Assembly (NCBI RefSeq): GCF_007644035.1 | Contig: NZ_VMTV02000047.1 | Coordinates: forward strand, 62,001-126,000 | From: Vogesella mureinivorans | Lineage (GTDB): Bacteria; Pseudomonadota; Gammaproteobacteria; Burkholderiales; Chromobacteriaceae | Direction of reading: 5' to 3' | DNA length: 64,000 bases | Shown here: positions 38,320 to 47,040 of the stretch, in pieces | Layout of the letters: each line of letters opens with the position of its first letter | How positions within the stretch are numbered: position 1 is the stretch's first letter | Program-made: the position numbers and the translations under genes | Notes under the pieces: model-generated | The model's database searches: none | Seen by the model: only the letters and a program-made list of their open reading frames with translations | Told to the model about the DNA's origin: nothing

Positions 38320-39564
38320 TTACTTGGCGTACACCGGGAAGCGGCGAGCCAGGGCGGTAGCCTGCTCGGCTACGCGGGCCAGCACGGCGTCGTCGTTCGG
38401 GTTGTCCAGCACGTCGGCAACCAGGTTGGCCACGATGCGGGCTTCTTCTTCCTTGAAGCCGCGGGTGGTGATGGCCGGGGAGCCGATACGGATACCGGAA
38501 GTCACAAACGGGCTTTCCGGGTCGTTCGGGATGGCGTTTTTGTTGACGGTGATGTGCGCTTTGCTCAGGGCAGCATCGGCAGCCTTGCCGGTCAGGCCTT
38601 TAGGGCGCAGGTCTACCAGGAACACGTGGCTCTCGGTACGGCCAGAGATAATGCGCACGCCGCGGGCAGCCAGGGTTTCTGCCATGGCGGCAGCGTTTTT
38701 CAGGACCTGCTCCTGGTAGGTCTTGAATTCCGGCTGCAGCGCTTCTTTGAAGGCTACGGCTTTACCGGCGATAACGTGCATCAGTGGGCCGCCCTGCAGG
38801 GTCGGGAACACGTTGCTGTTCAGCGACTTCTCGAACTCGGCTTTGGCCAGAATGATGCCACCGCGCGGGCCACGCAGGGTCTTGTGGGTGGTGGAGGTCA
38901 CGAAGTGGGCGTGCGGTACCGGGTTCGGGTACACACCAGCAGCCACCAGGCCTGCGTAGTGGGCCATGTCTACCATGAAGTAGGCGCCTACCTTGTCGGC
39001 GATTTCGCGCATGCGGGCCCAGTCAAAGCGCAGGGCGTAAGCGGAAGCACCACCGATGATCAGCTTCGGCTTGGTTTCCAGCGCTACGCGCTCCATGTCG
39101 TCGTAGTCGATCTCTTCGTTTTCGTTCAGACCGTAAGCCACAATGTTGAACATCTTGCCGGACAGGTTGGCCGGGGAGCCGTGGGTCAGGTGGCCACCGT
39201 GGCCAAGGTTCATACCCATGATGGTATCGCCCGGCTTCAGGATGGAGAAGTACACGGCCTGGTTGGCTTGCGAACCGGAGTGCGGCTGTACGTTGGCGTA
39301 CTCGGCGCCAAACAGCTGCTTCACACGGTCGATGGCCAGCTGCTCTACCACGTCAACGTGCTCGCAACCGCCGTAGAAGCGTTTGCCCGGGTAGCCTTCG
39401 GCGTACTTGTTGGTCAGCTGGGAACCCTGGGCTTCCATCACGGCCGGGCTAGTGTAGTTTTCCGAGGCGATCAGCTCGATGTGATCTTCCTGGCGCACTA
39501 CTTCTTCGCTCATGGCGGCGGCAAGTTCCGGGTCGTACTGGGCAATCTTGATATCTGCAAACAT
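38320..39564 (-). CDS. glyA: Serine hydroxymethyltransferase
   Basis: 414 residues. The PLP-lysine motif is in [15 protein letters not shown], and [19 protein letters not shown] and HLTHGSPAN are family signatures. It converts serine to glycine and charges tetrahydrofolate with a one-carbon unit. The ATG at 39564 aligns with Neisseria GlyA; an ATG five codons upstream is possible. No glycine riboswitch is visible in the short leader. Confidence 0.97.
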   Translation of the reverse strand: MFADIKIAQYDPELAAAMSEEVVRQEDHIELIASENYTSPAVMEAQGSQLTNKYAEGYPGKRFYGGCEHVDVVEQLAIDRVKQLFGAEYANVQPHSGSQANQAVYFSILKPGDTIMGMNLGHGGHLTHGSPANLSGKMFNIVAYGLNENEEIDYDDMERVALETKPKLIIGGASAYALRFDWARMREIADKVGAYFMVDMAHYAGLVAAGVYPNPVPHAHFVTSTTHKTLRGPRGGIILAKAEFEKSLNSNVFPTLQGGPLMHVIAGKAVAFKEALQPEFKTYQEQVLKNAAAMAETLAARGVRIISGRTESHVFLVDLRPKGLTGKAADAALSKAHITVNKNAIPNDPESPFVTSGIRIGSPAITTRGFKEEEARIVANLVADVLDNPNDDAVLARVAEQATALARRFPVYAK

Positions 39565-39688
39565 CGTCGACAATTCCATCAAAGGGTTATGGATGAAAAA
39601 ATTCTAGCGCATTACGGCCACCGGCCGAAATGAACAAATGGCGAAGAAACAATGAATTGGATTCATGTTCCTTCGCCATTCTGTTGTC

Positions 39689-40795
39689 TTACTGCAGGGT
39701 CTGGCGCTGCGGCCAGTCGTCTGCGGTGAAAAACAGCGGGATGCCATCGCGGCTTTCCGGCTGCACATCCGGCACCAGCCGCACATCGCTTACCTGGCAC
39801 TCGGCCATCAGCAGGCGGAAACTGGTTTCGATCTGGCCCACCACATCCTGCGCGGCCAGTGGCCACACAAAGCCACCCCAGTCTTTTTCGTTACCGGCAG
39901 CCGACACGGTAAAGTGCAGCTCGCCATTATCGTGGGCGGACACCACCGCCACCGGCTCCTGCCCCTGATCGCGCAACAAGCGGATCTGGCTGCTGGCAAA
40001 CACCTGCAGCGCCACCTCCAGCCGGGCATGGTTGGCCGCAGCAATGGCTTGCATCAGCGGCATGGGCGGGCGCGGAATCGGGAACAGCGTCACGCCGTCG
40101 GTCTTGAGCTGGTCGCCCAGGAACTTCATCAGCGGCACACCCCAGGCACCCACACTGCCACCCAGCTTCACGGGGGCAGCTTCGCCCTCTTCCTGGATGG
40201 CCACGCCCAGCAGGTAGCGCAGGAACACGCCTTCGTCCTTGGCGGTGATGGCCGCAGCCGGCAGGTCCAGCGGCAGGCCACGGGCCGCATCGGCCAGCTG
40301 GCGGGTATAGCGGTAAATCTGAGCCGACGAGATATCGACAATCGAATCCGGGTGCAGCAGCTTGCCAGACAGGAACACCTCGGCCCCTGGCGCAAACAGG
40401 CCATGCTGACGGAACAGGCCATTCAGGCCGTCCACATCGGCAATGCGCTCCGGCAGCGTCACTTTATTCTTGCTGCCCACCACCAGTACCACCGGCACGG
40501 CAAACACCACCGCGTGGCGGCCACTGTCCGGGCGCTCGGCGGCATCGCGCAGGGCGTCCCACAGGATCTGGTAGGTTTGCTGCGAGGTCACCATCGCCAG
40601 CGCTACCGACAGCGACAGCAGCTCTTCACGCTCCAGCATCTCCAGCAGCGCGGCACGCAGGGAGTCCTGCCACATGGCGCGGTCGTCTTCGGTACGTGCA
40701 TTCGCAATGGACTGCGCGTAGTGGATCAACATATTAGAAGGGGAAGATTCGGGGTACTGACGCGGATCGGGCAAAACGGGGCTTAAATCGCTCAT
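39689..40795 (-). CDS. DUF2863 family protein, function unknown
   Basis: 368 residues with no membrane segment or signal peptide. It has the look of the DUF2863 family, known mainly from betaproteobacteria, which lacks an assigned function. Notable segments are NKVTLPERIADVDGLNGLFRQHGLF and GEAAPVKLGGSVGAWGVPL (each quoted in part elsewhere as NKVTLPERIAD and KLGGSVGAWG). A hairpin with 10-bp arms lies after the stop (39639-39682). The gene stands alone between glyA and the sRNA region. Confidence 0.7.
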   Translation of the reverse strand: MSDLSPVLPDPRQYPESSPSNMLIHYAQSIANARTEDDRAMWQDSLRAALLEMLEREELLSLSVALAMVTSQQTYQILWDALRDAAERPDSGRHAVVFAVPVVLVVGSKNKVTLPERIADVDGLNGLFRQHGLFAPGAEVFLSGKLLHPDSIVDISSAQIYRYTRQLADAARGLPLDLPAAAITAKDEGVFLRYLLGVAIQEEGEAAPVKLGGSVGAWGVPLMKFLGDQLKTDGVTLFPIPRPPMPLMQAIAAANHARLEVALQVFASSQIRLLRDQGQEPVAVVSAHDNGELHFTVSAAGNEKDWGGFVWPLAAQDVVGQIETSFRLLMAECQVSDVRLVPDVQPESRDGIPLFFTADDWPQRQTLQ

Positions 40796-41047
40796 TGCTG
40801 ACAACCGGTGGGATGGGCAAAGACGGTATTTTCGCACAGGCGGGCAGCAAGGGCGAGCCCGTAACCGGTGCTAAATGCAGATTAGCGCAGGGGCATGGCG
40901 GGCAAACGCCGCAAAAGCCGGCCGCTGCGACACCTGGCGTGCAGCACGGCAGCAACGAGCAAGCGCTCGATTTTCATGTTCGAACATTCGATGTATCCAA
41001 GGCGCGACCAAATGTTATATTTTTTGCGCTTTTGTAAATTGTATACA

Positions 41048-41076
41048 TTGACACTGCCCAGCGAGGTCTGGATAAT
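41048..41076 (+). promoter_or_regulatory. Near-consensus sigma-70 promoter of candidate sRNA
   Basis: TTGACA at 41048-41053, a 17-base spacer, and GATAAT at 41071-41076. The palindrome TGTATACA lies just upstream. Confidence 0.75.
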
Positions 41077-41082
41077 CCGTCC

Positions 41083-41173
41083 TTGTTGAGATGCAGCAAT
41101 TGCTTCTTGATAGTTTCTCCTCTATTTCTCCTTTGTAGACTTGGCGCGGGCATCAAACCCCGCGCATTTTTTT
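41083..41173 (+). ncRNA. Candidate small RNA with anti-Shine-Dalgarno segments
   Basis: About 91 bases from the predicted transcription start to a terminator with stem GCGCGGG/CCCGCGC and a run of seven T. There is no ORF. A CU-rich single-stranded stretch at 41114-41135 contains TTTCTCCT twice, the complement of Shine-Dalgarno sequences. The terminal poly-U tail fits an Hfq-dependent regulator, and hfq is in this window. The RNA class was not recognised. Existence of a transcript is predicted from sequence only. Confidence 0.65.
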
Positions 41174-41561
41174 GCCTGCCGTTCGCGCACTGCAAAATCA
41201 GCCACTTAGCGCTGTCCACTCCCACACTACGCTTTACGCCCCACACCCGACACACTCTGCATTCTGCCGGCTGCCATACATTCCCCAGCACGAAACACCC
41301 CTATACCGTCCGTAAGGCGCATAGCCTGCCAGCGTGAAATGGATGTTCACATGAACACGCCGCCGCATTCGGATATGTTGTTATACGAAAATTCACAACA
41401 CGGTAACGCCGCCGCATTCTGCACAAAACAGCCACCAGGCAGCGGGCATCGTGGCAGCAAGGCCCGCCCGTGGCAGCCCCCCCCACCCGTGCAGCACCAC
41501 GCCGGCTTGGCCGCCAGCGGCCACGGTGGGACAATCGCCTTTTACGCCCGCCCGCCCCGCC

Positions 41562-42986
41562 ATGACTCAGACCACTTTTTTCTGGCACGACTACGAAACC
41601 TTCGGCGCCGTCCCCCGCAGCGACCGCCCGGCGCAGTTTGCCGGCATTCGCACCGATAGCGAGCTAAACGAAATAGGCGAGCCGGTGATGCTGTACTGCC
41701 AGCCCACGCCGGATTTCCTGCCTTCGCCCGAAGCCTGCCTGCTGACCGGCATTACGCCACAGCGCTGCGCCGAGCTGGGCGTGCCGGAGCACCAGTTTGC
41801 CGCCGCCATCGAGCGCGAGCTGGGGCTGCCGGGTAGCATCGGCGTGGGTTACAACTCCATCCGCTTTGACGACGAAGTGACGCGCTACCTGCTGTGGCGC
41901 AACCTGAAAGACCCGTACGCGCGTGAATGGCAGCACGGCTGCAGCCGCTGGGATCTGCTGGACGTGGTGCGCACCACCTACGCGCTGCGCCCGGAAGGCA
42001 TACAGTGGCCACGCCACGACACCGGCCTGCCCAGCTTCAAGCTGGAGCACCTCACTGCGGCCAACGGTCTGGCGCACGAGGCCGCGCACGACGCGCTGTC
42101 CGACGTGCGCGCTACCATCGCCCTGGCGCGGCTGATTCGCCAGCGCCAGCCCAAGCTGTTCGACTTTTGCCTGGACCTGCGCAAGAAAGACGCGGTGCGC
42201 CACCAGATCAGCCAGCACGCACCGCAGCCGCTGGTACACGTGTCCGGCATGTTTGGCAGCGAGCGCGGCAATGTGGCCATTGTGTGGCCGATTGCCGACC
42301 ACCCGAGCAACAAGAACGAAGTATTGGTCTGGGACCTGGCGCACGACCCGCGCCAGCTGGCAGGGCTCTCGCCAGAAGACATCCGCCTGCGCCTGTTTAC
42401 CCGCACTGCCGATTTGCCGGAAGGCGTCAGCCGGCTGCCGCTCAAGAGCATCCACGTCAATAAATCGCCCTTTGTGTGCAACAAGCTGGCGGTGCTGAGC
42501 GACGCGCGCGCCGCCGAGCTGGGCATAGACAAGGCGCTGGCGCTACAGCACGCCACCTACGCCGCCGCCCTGCCCGACCTGACCCCGGTATGGAAAGCCG
42601 TGTTCCGCCGCGAGGCGGGCGAGGCACCAGACGTAGACGAAAACCTGTACGGCGGCTTTGTCAGCTATAACGACCGCCGCATCCTGAACCGGCTGCAGCA
42701 GCTATCCGCCGCCGAGCTGGCCGCCGAGCGGCCGGCGTTTGAAGACAGCCAGCTCACACGCCTGCTGTGGCGCTACCGCGCGCGTAACTTTCCGCACAGC
42801 CTGAGCGCAGAAGAAGCCCAGCATTGGCAGCAGTGGTGCCAGCAAAAGCTGCACAGCGGCCAACCTGGCGGGCGCAGCCATGCCAGCTTCCAGCAAGAGC
42901 TGGCCACCCTGGCCGCCAACGCTACGCCTGCACAGCACACCATCCTGCAAGCCCTGCAAGACTGGGCGAGCCAGCTGCCGCAGTAG
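41562..42986 (+). CDS. sbcB: Exodeoxyribonuclease I
   Basis: 474 residues, one less than E. coli ExoI. The DEDDh motif FFWHDYETFG holds Asp10 and Glu12, and HEAAHDALSDVRATIAL carries the third and fourth motifs. The SH3-like and C-terminal helical domains follow. It digests single-stranded DNA 3' to 5' in repair and recombination. The ATG at 41562 gives the family N-terminus; the open frame extends further upstream without support. Confidence 0.95.
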   Translation: MTQTTFFWHDYETFGAVPRSDRPAQFAGIRTDSELNEIGEPVMLYCQPTPDFLPSPEACLLTGITPQRCAELGVPEHQFAAAIERELGLPGSIGVGYNSIRFDDEVTRYLLWRNLKDPYAREWQHGCSRWDLLDVVRTTYALRPEGIQWPRHDTGLPSFKLEHLTAANGLAHEAAHDALSDVRATIALARLIRQRQPKLFDFCLDLRKKDAVRHQISQHAPQPLVHVSGMFGSERGNVAIVWPIADHPSNKNEVLVWDLAHDPRQLAGLSPEDIRLRLFTRTADLPEGVSRLPLKSIHVNKSPFVCNKLAVLSDARAAELGIDKALALQHATYAAALPDLTPVWKAVFRREAGEAPDVDENLYGGFVSYNDRRILNRLQQLSAAELAAERPAFEDSQLTRLLWRYRARNFPHSLSAEEAQHWQQWCQQKLHSGQPGGRSHASFQQELATLAANATPAQHTILQALQDWASQLPQ

Positions 42987-42993
42987 CCCATCT

Positions 42994-43040
42994 GCCAGCC
43001 AGCCGGGCAAGAGACAAGCCGGCTGGCTGGCGTTTTCTTT
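42994..43040 (+). terminator. Terminator of sbcB
   Basis: Perfect 13-bp stem GCCAGCCAGCCGG with a 12-base loop, followed by GTTTTCTTT. Confidence 0.85.
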
Positions 43041-43089
43041 ATTCGCTTTTTGAATAACTAACCATGAAATTCGTCTAAAGGCGAATAAA

Positions 43090-43141
43090 CCCTTCGGTTA
43101 GCATGGCCCCCTTGTCAGTAAATACCGAAGGGTGCCCCATG
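43090..43141 (+). promoter_or_regulatory. Leader hairpin that pairs with the ribosome-binding site
   Basis: CCCTTCGGT (43090-43098) is perfectly complementary to ACCGAAGGG (43124-43132), which contains the Shine-Dalgarno AAGGG of the TSUP gene starting at 43139. A closed hairpin would hide the ribosome-binding site. Confidence 0.6.
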
Positions 43142-43909
43142 GACTTGGGCTATGTGATTGCAGGCTTGGCCGTGGGCTTTATCGTGGGCCTCACCGGTGT
43201 GGGTGGCGGCTCGCTGATGACCCCCATCCTGCTGTGGTTCGGCATCAACCCCGCCACCGCCGTCGGCACAGACCTGCTGTATGCCTGCATCACCAAGATG
43301 GGTGGCGTGTGGGTACACCACAAGCAAAAGCACATCGACTGGCACATTACCCGCCTGCTGGCGCTGGGCAGCGTGCCTGCCGCACTGTTTACTGTCACCG
43401 CGCTGCACTTTTTGCAGCTGGAAACCGCCCATATCAATAAAGTCATCAAGGTCACACTCGGCTTTGCGCTGATGCTGACGGCCGTGGCTATCCTGTTTAA
43501 ACCGTTCATCCTGAAACAGCTGGCGCGCATCAGCCCGCCGCGCCCAGAGGGCTATGTACCGGTAAAAGCCACCATCGCCACCGGCGTGGTACTGGGTGTG
43601 ATCGTAACGCTGAGCTCGATTGGTGCCGGTGCCCTGGGCACGCTGGCGATTTTTGCGCTGTACCCGCTGCTGCCTACCGCACGGCTGGTGGGCACCGAAA
43701 TCGCCCACGCGGTGCCGCTTACCCTGGTCGCCGGCCTGGGCCACGCCAGCATGGGCAATATGGACTACGGCTTGCTGGGCCAGCTGCTGGTGGGCTCGCT
43801 GCCGGGCATCTGGCTGGGCAGCCACATGACGCGCCGCGTGGCCGAGCAATGGCTGCGCCCCGCCCTAGCCATCATGATGGTATTGATCGGCGCCAAACTG
43901 GTGATGTAG
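43139..43909 (+). CDS. TSUP/TauE-SafE family membrane exporter
   Basis: 256 residues with about seven to eight membrane segments. The family motif [19 protein letters not shown] (residues 12-30) and its second-half echo [21 protein letters not shown] are present. TSUP proteins export sulfite, sulfoacetate or related anions; the substrate here is unknown. The AAGGG ribosome-binding site is sequestered in a 9-bp leader hairpin. A 9-bp inverted repeat TTTATTCGC/GCGAATAAA (43038-43046, 43081-43089) also lies in the leader. Confidence 0.88.
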   Translation: MDLGYVIAGLAVGFIVGLTGVGGGSLMTPILLWFGINPATAVGTDLLYACITKMGGVWVHHKQKHIDWHITRLLALGSVPAALFTVTALHFLQLETAHINKVIKVTLGFALMLTAVAILFKPFILKQLARISPPRPEGYVPVKATIATGVVLGVIVTLSSIGAGALGTLAIFALYPLLPTARLVGTEIAHAVPLTLVAGLGHASMGNMDYGLLGQLLVGSLPGIWLGSHMTRRVAEQWLRPALAIMMVLIGAKLVM

Positions 43910-43926
43910 TGCCAGAAACACACCGC

Positions 43927-43956
43927 AAAAAGCCGCCTGGTGCGGCTTTTTCTTTT
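43927..43956 (+). terminator. Terminator of the TSUP gene
   Basis: Stem AAAAAGCCGC/GCGGCTTTTT with a five-base loop and a further T-tract. Confidence 0.8.
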
Positions 43957-44004
43957 AGCGCCTTGTGCGACAATAGCGGCCTTTATTTTGCACCTGGCTA
44001 CCCG

Positions 44005-44949
44005 ATGACTTCTCCCCACCGCGCCATCCTGCTGATGGGCCCCACCGCTTCCGGCAAAACCGGCCTGGCGCTGGCGCTGGCGCAGCGTTTTCCGGTAGAG
44101 ATCATCAGCGTGGATTCCGCGCTGGTTTACCGCGACATGGATATTGGCACCGCCAAGCCCACCGCCCAGGAAATGGCCAGCTGCCCGCACCACCTGATCG
44201 ACATCATCGACCCGACGGTGTCGTACTCGGCGGCGCAGTTTCACGCCGATGCCAACCGCCTGATTGCCGACATCTGCCGCCGTGGCCGCGTTCCGCTGCT
44301 GGTGGGTGGCACCATGCTGTACTTCAAGGCGCTGCTGGAAGGCTTGTCCGACCTGCCGCAGGCCGACGCCGCCACCCGTTCGCAGCTGGAAGAAGACGCC
44401 GCCCGCCTGGGCTGGCCCGCCATGCACCAAAGGTTGGCCGCAGTGGACCCGGAAACCGCTGCGCGGCTGGCACCCAATGACGCACAGCGCATACAGCGCG
44501 CCCTGGAGGTCTACCTGCTCAGCGGCCAAGCCATGTCGCAGCTTATCCGCCAGGGGCGCGACGACGCCGCCAGCTTTGCTACCCTGCGCCTGGCGCTGCA
44601 GCCGGCCGACCGCGCCTGGCTGCACGAGCGCATCGCGCTGCGCTTTGAACAAATGCTGGCGCAAGGCTTTCTGGATGAGGTAACGCAGCTGCGCCAGCGC
44701 TACGCCGGGCTATCGCTGGACCTGCCATCCATGCGCTGCGTAGGCTACCGCCAGGCCTGGGAATACCAGGACGGGCTGTATGATATGGCCGAGCTGCGCT
44801 ACCGTGGCATCGCCGCCACGCGCCAGCTAGCCAAGCGCCAGCTCACCTGGCTGCGCAGCATGCCACAGAATACGCCGCTAGACTGCCAGTCGGCCGATTT
44901 GCTCACCCCGGTGGCGCAGCAGGTAGAAGCCTGGCTGGCTGCTTGTTAA
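44005..44949 (+). CDS. miaA: tRNA dimethylallyltransferase
   Basis: 314 residues. P-loop [15 protein letters not shown] (residues 12-26), the substrate loop [16 protein letters not shown], and [13 protein letters not shown] are family signatures. It adds the dimethylallyl group to A37 of tRNAs reading UNN codons. One copy of the repeated 10-mer (44433-44442) lies within it. The start ATG at 44005 fits the family N-terminus; upstream frame is open but overlaps the TSUP gene. Confidence 0.97.
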   Translation: MTSPHRAILLMGPTASGKTGLALALAQRFPVEIISVDSALVYRDMDIGTAKPTAQEMASCPHHLIDIIDPTVSYSAAQFHADANRLIADICRRGRVPLLVGGTMLYFKALLEGLSDLPQADAATRSQLEEDAARLGWPAMHQRLAAVDPETAARLAPNDAQRIQRALEVYLLSGQAMSQLIRQGRDDAASFATLRLALQPADRAWLHERIALRFEQMLAQGFLDEVTQLRQRYAGLSLDLPSMRCVGYRQAWEYQDGLYDMAELRYRGIAATRQLAKRQLTWLRSMPQNTPLDCQSADLLTPVAQQVEAWLAAC

Positions 44950-44955
44950 AATTAG

Positions 44956-44967
44956 TAACGCACGTTA
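44956..44967. promoter_or_regulatory. Putative MarR-family operator, copy 1
   Basis: Dyad TAACG-CA-CGTTA within TTAGTAACGCACGTTACC, just upstream of the MarR-type gene. AGTAACGCA recurs before the efflux operon at 45591-45599. Confidence 0.6.
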
Positions 44968-44977
44968 CCATATTGCC

Positions 44978-45490
44978 ATGTCCGAATACCCTACCTGCTG
45001 CAATAGCTTCATCCCGTGCGAACAAGCCGTGGACACCATCTCGCGCAAGATGCCCGGCGCCCCGCGCGAAGAAGTGCTGCTCACCCGGCTGTTCTTTCAT
45101 ATCCAGCCCTACCTTACCGGCTACTTCAACGAAACGCTGAAATGCCACGATATGAACGAAACCACCTGGATGGCACTGATGGTGCTGTACTCGCGGCCAG
45201 AGCAACGCATCAGCCCGTCCGAGCTATCGGACGCGCTGGCCTTTTCGCGCACCAACGCCACCCGCGTGGTGGACGACCTGTGCCAGCGCGACATGATGCA
45301 GCGCCTGCCTTCGCAAGAAGACCGCCGCAAAACCGAGCTGATCCTCACGGAAAAAGGCCTGGCCTTTATCGCCATGGTCATGCCGGAACAGCGCCAGCGC
45401 ATGCGCGAGCTATGGCAGGATTTCAGCCCCGAAGAGCGTGCCTTGCTGGATGGCATGCTGCGCAAGCTCTTACGCAAAGTAGGCGGCTGA
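44978..45490 (+). CDS. MarR/EmrR-type transcriptional regulator
   Basis: 170 residues. The winged helix-turn-helix spans about residues 65-125 (ISPSELSDALAFSRTNATRVVDDL, quoted in part, then DRRKTELILTEKG). It lies directly upstream of an EmrAB-type efflux operon, the same layout as emrR-emrAB. It probably represses both itself and the pump and is released by drugs or phenolic compounds. A matching operator lies in both promoter regions. Three cysteines near the N-terminus (two in TCCNS) could sense oxidation, but this is speculation. Confidence 0.88.
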   Translation: MSEYPTCCNSFIPCEQAVDTISRKMPGAPREEVLLTRLFFHIQPYLTGYFNETLKCHDMNETTWMALMVLYSRPEQRISPSELSDALAFSRTNATRVVDDLCQRDMMQRLPSQEDRRKTELILTEKGLAFIAMVMPEQRQRMRELWQDFSPEERALLDGMLRKLLRKVGG

Positions 45491-45549
45491 TACAATCTGT
45501 TTCATACAGACTACAAGCCGATGCAATAGTATTGGTGTGATTAGGATAG

Positions 45550-45580
45550 AACCGGCTTGTGTGACACAGCCGGTTTTTTG
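45550..45580 (+). terminator. Terminator after the MarR-type gene
   Basis: Stem AACCGGCT/AGCCGGTT with inner GTG/CAC pairs, followed by TTTTT. Readthrough or a separate promoter at 45580-45611 must drive the efflux genes. Confidence 0.8.
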
Positions 45581-45588
45581 ACGCCCAA

Positions 45589-45611
45589 CTAGTAACGCAG
45601 GTGATAATTAC
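45589..45611 (+). promoter_or_regulatory. Putative MarR-family operator, copy 2
   Basis: AGTAACGCAGGTGATAATTA, sharing AGTAACGCA with the first operator. GATAAT overlaps it and could be the -10 element of the efflux operon. Confidence 0.5.
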
Positions 45612-47015
45612 ATGCGTAATATAAATACCCGCATGCCCGCCATTGCCCTACTGCCGTTAAGCCTGCTGCTGGCCAGCTGTGCCACACCGGATGTGGCCCC
45701 GCCCACAGCCAGCCTGCTCAGCCAGGAAAGCCTGGCCATTCAGCCTGCCAGCCAGCTGCCTGCGGCCAACTGGTGGTCTGCCATGAACGACCCGGTACTG
45801 GACCAGCTGGTCTCGGTAGCCCTGTCGCGCAGCCCGCGCCTGACCATGGCAGACGCCCGGCTACGCGCCGCCCGCGCCAGCAGCGATAGCGTTGCCAGCA
45901 GTGACGGCTTGCGCGTCAACGGCAGCGCCGGCTTTACCCGCGAACGCAGCTCCGAATACGGCAACAACCCGCCCGCCTACCGCGGCATCTATACCAACCT
46001 GGAAACCGTGGGGCTGGACGCCAGCTACCGCTTCGACTTCTGGGGCAAAACCCGCGCCCAGCTGGCTGCCGCACGCGGCCAGGCCCGCGCCGCCGAGCTG
46101 GAAGCCGACGATGCCCGCCAATGGCTGGCCTGGGCGGTAAGCAGCCAGTATCTGGAATGGCGCACCGCCCAGCATGCCCTGCAGCTGCTGCGCGAAGACC
46201 TGTCCCAGGCCGAAGCTTTGCTGCAAAGCGGCCAGACCCGCAGCAAACACGGCCTGGCCGCGCCCGAAGAGCTGGCGCAGCTGCAAGCCCAGCAGGCAGA
46301 AAGCCGCGAACGCCTGGCACGTGCCAGCCAGCGCGAAGCGCAGGCCAGCCACGCGCTGGCCGCGCTCAGCGCGCAGCCGCAAGCCAGCCTGGCCCAGCTG
46401 CCGGATGCCGCGCTACCGCAATGGCAGCTCGACACCCGCCCCTACAGCACCAGCATGCTGGGCCAGCGCGCCGACATCCAGGCTGCCCGCGAGCGGGTAG
46501 AGGCTGCCAGCGCCACGGTCCGTGCGGCACGTGCCGATTTTTACCCCGACCTGCGCATTGGCAGCCTGGCCGCGCTGTCGTCATCCGAGCTATCCAATTT
46601 GCTGAACCCCGGCGCGCGCCTGCTGCGCTTTGCCCCGGCGCTGACGCTGCCCATCTTCAGTAATGGCGAGCTGAACGCCCGCCTGTCCGGGCGCACCGCC
46701 GACTACGAACAAGCCGTGGCGCAGTACAACCAGACCCTGCTGGCCGCCGTACAGGAAACCGCCGACCGCAGCAGCCAGCTACACAGCCTGGCGCAGGCCG
46801 AAACGCAGGTACTGGCCGCCCAAGCCGCACGCCAAGAGGCAGCACGCGTACTGCAAGCCCGCGTAACCAGCGGCCTGGCATCGCGCAGCCAGTGGCTGGC
46901 AGAAAACCGCCGCTACACCCAGGCTCGCCTCACCACACTCGAAACCCGTGCCCAACGCCTGCAAGCGCAGGCCGCACTGTTGCGTGCGCTGGGTAGCCAG
47001 CGTACCGCCAGCTAG
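45612..47015 (+). CDS. Outer-membrane efflux channel lipoprotein (NodT/OprM type)
   Basis: 467 residues. The lipoprotein signal ends LLLASC (Cys23). The body shows the two-fold repeated TolC-like coiled-coil and barrel pattern, with WW.A.NDPVLDQLV near the start and ADFYPDLRIGSLAALSSSEL in the second half. It forms the outer-membrane channel of the tripartite pump made with the two genes that follow. It starts 122 bases after the MarR-type gene, behind its own terminator and operator. Confidence 0.9.
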   Translation: MRNINTRMPAIALLPLSLLLASCATPDVAPPTASLLSQESLAIQPASQLPAANWWSAMNDPVLDQLVSVALSRSPRLTMADARLRAARASSDSVASSDGLRVNGSAGFTRERSSEYGNNPPAYRGIYTNLETVGLDASYRFDFWGKTRAQLAAARGQARAAELEADDARQWLAWAVSSQYLEWRTAQHALQLLREDLSQAEALLQSGQTRSKHGLAAPEELAQLQAQQAESRERLARASQREAQASHALAALSAQPQASLAQLPDAALPQWQLDTRPYSTSMLGQRADIQAARERVEAASATVRAARADFYPDLRIGSLAALSSSELSNLLNPGARLLRFAPALTLPIFSNGELNARLSGRTADYEQAVAQYNQTLLAAVQETADRSSQLHSLAQAETQVLAAQAARQEAARVLQARVTSGLASRSQWLAENRRYTQARLTTLETRAQRLQAQAALLRALGSQRTAS

Positions 47016-47040
47016 GCACTGCGCGCTAAAAGGATAAAAC

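Larger units (their letters stand above)
40796..41561. other. Long intergenic region between DUF2863 gene and sbcB
   Basis: 766 bases without a credible protein gene. The AT-rich centre (40990-41080) holds a near-consensus promoter that drives the candidate sRNA. Two palindromes of the TGTTC/GAACA type occur at 40977-40986 and 41344-41357. The last 150 bases before sbcB show no clear promoter. Confidence 0.6.

Noticed and set aside
39583-39690. Glycine riboswitch in the glyA leader
   Set aside because: The leader is short and the hairpin present there fits the end of the DUF2863 transcript, not an aptamer.
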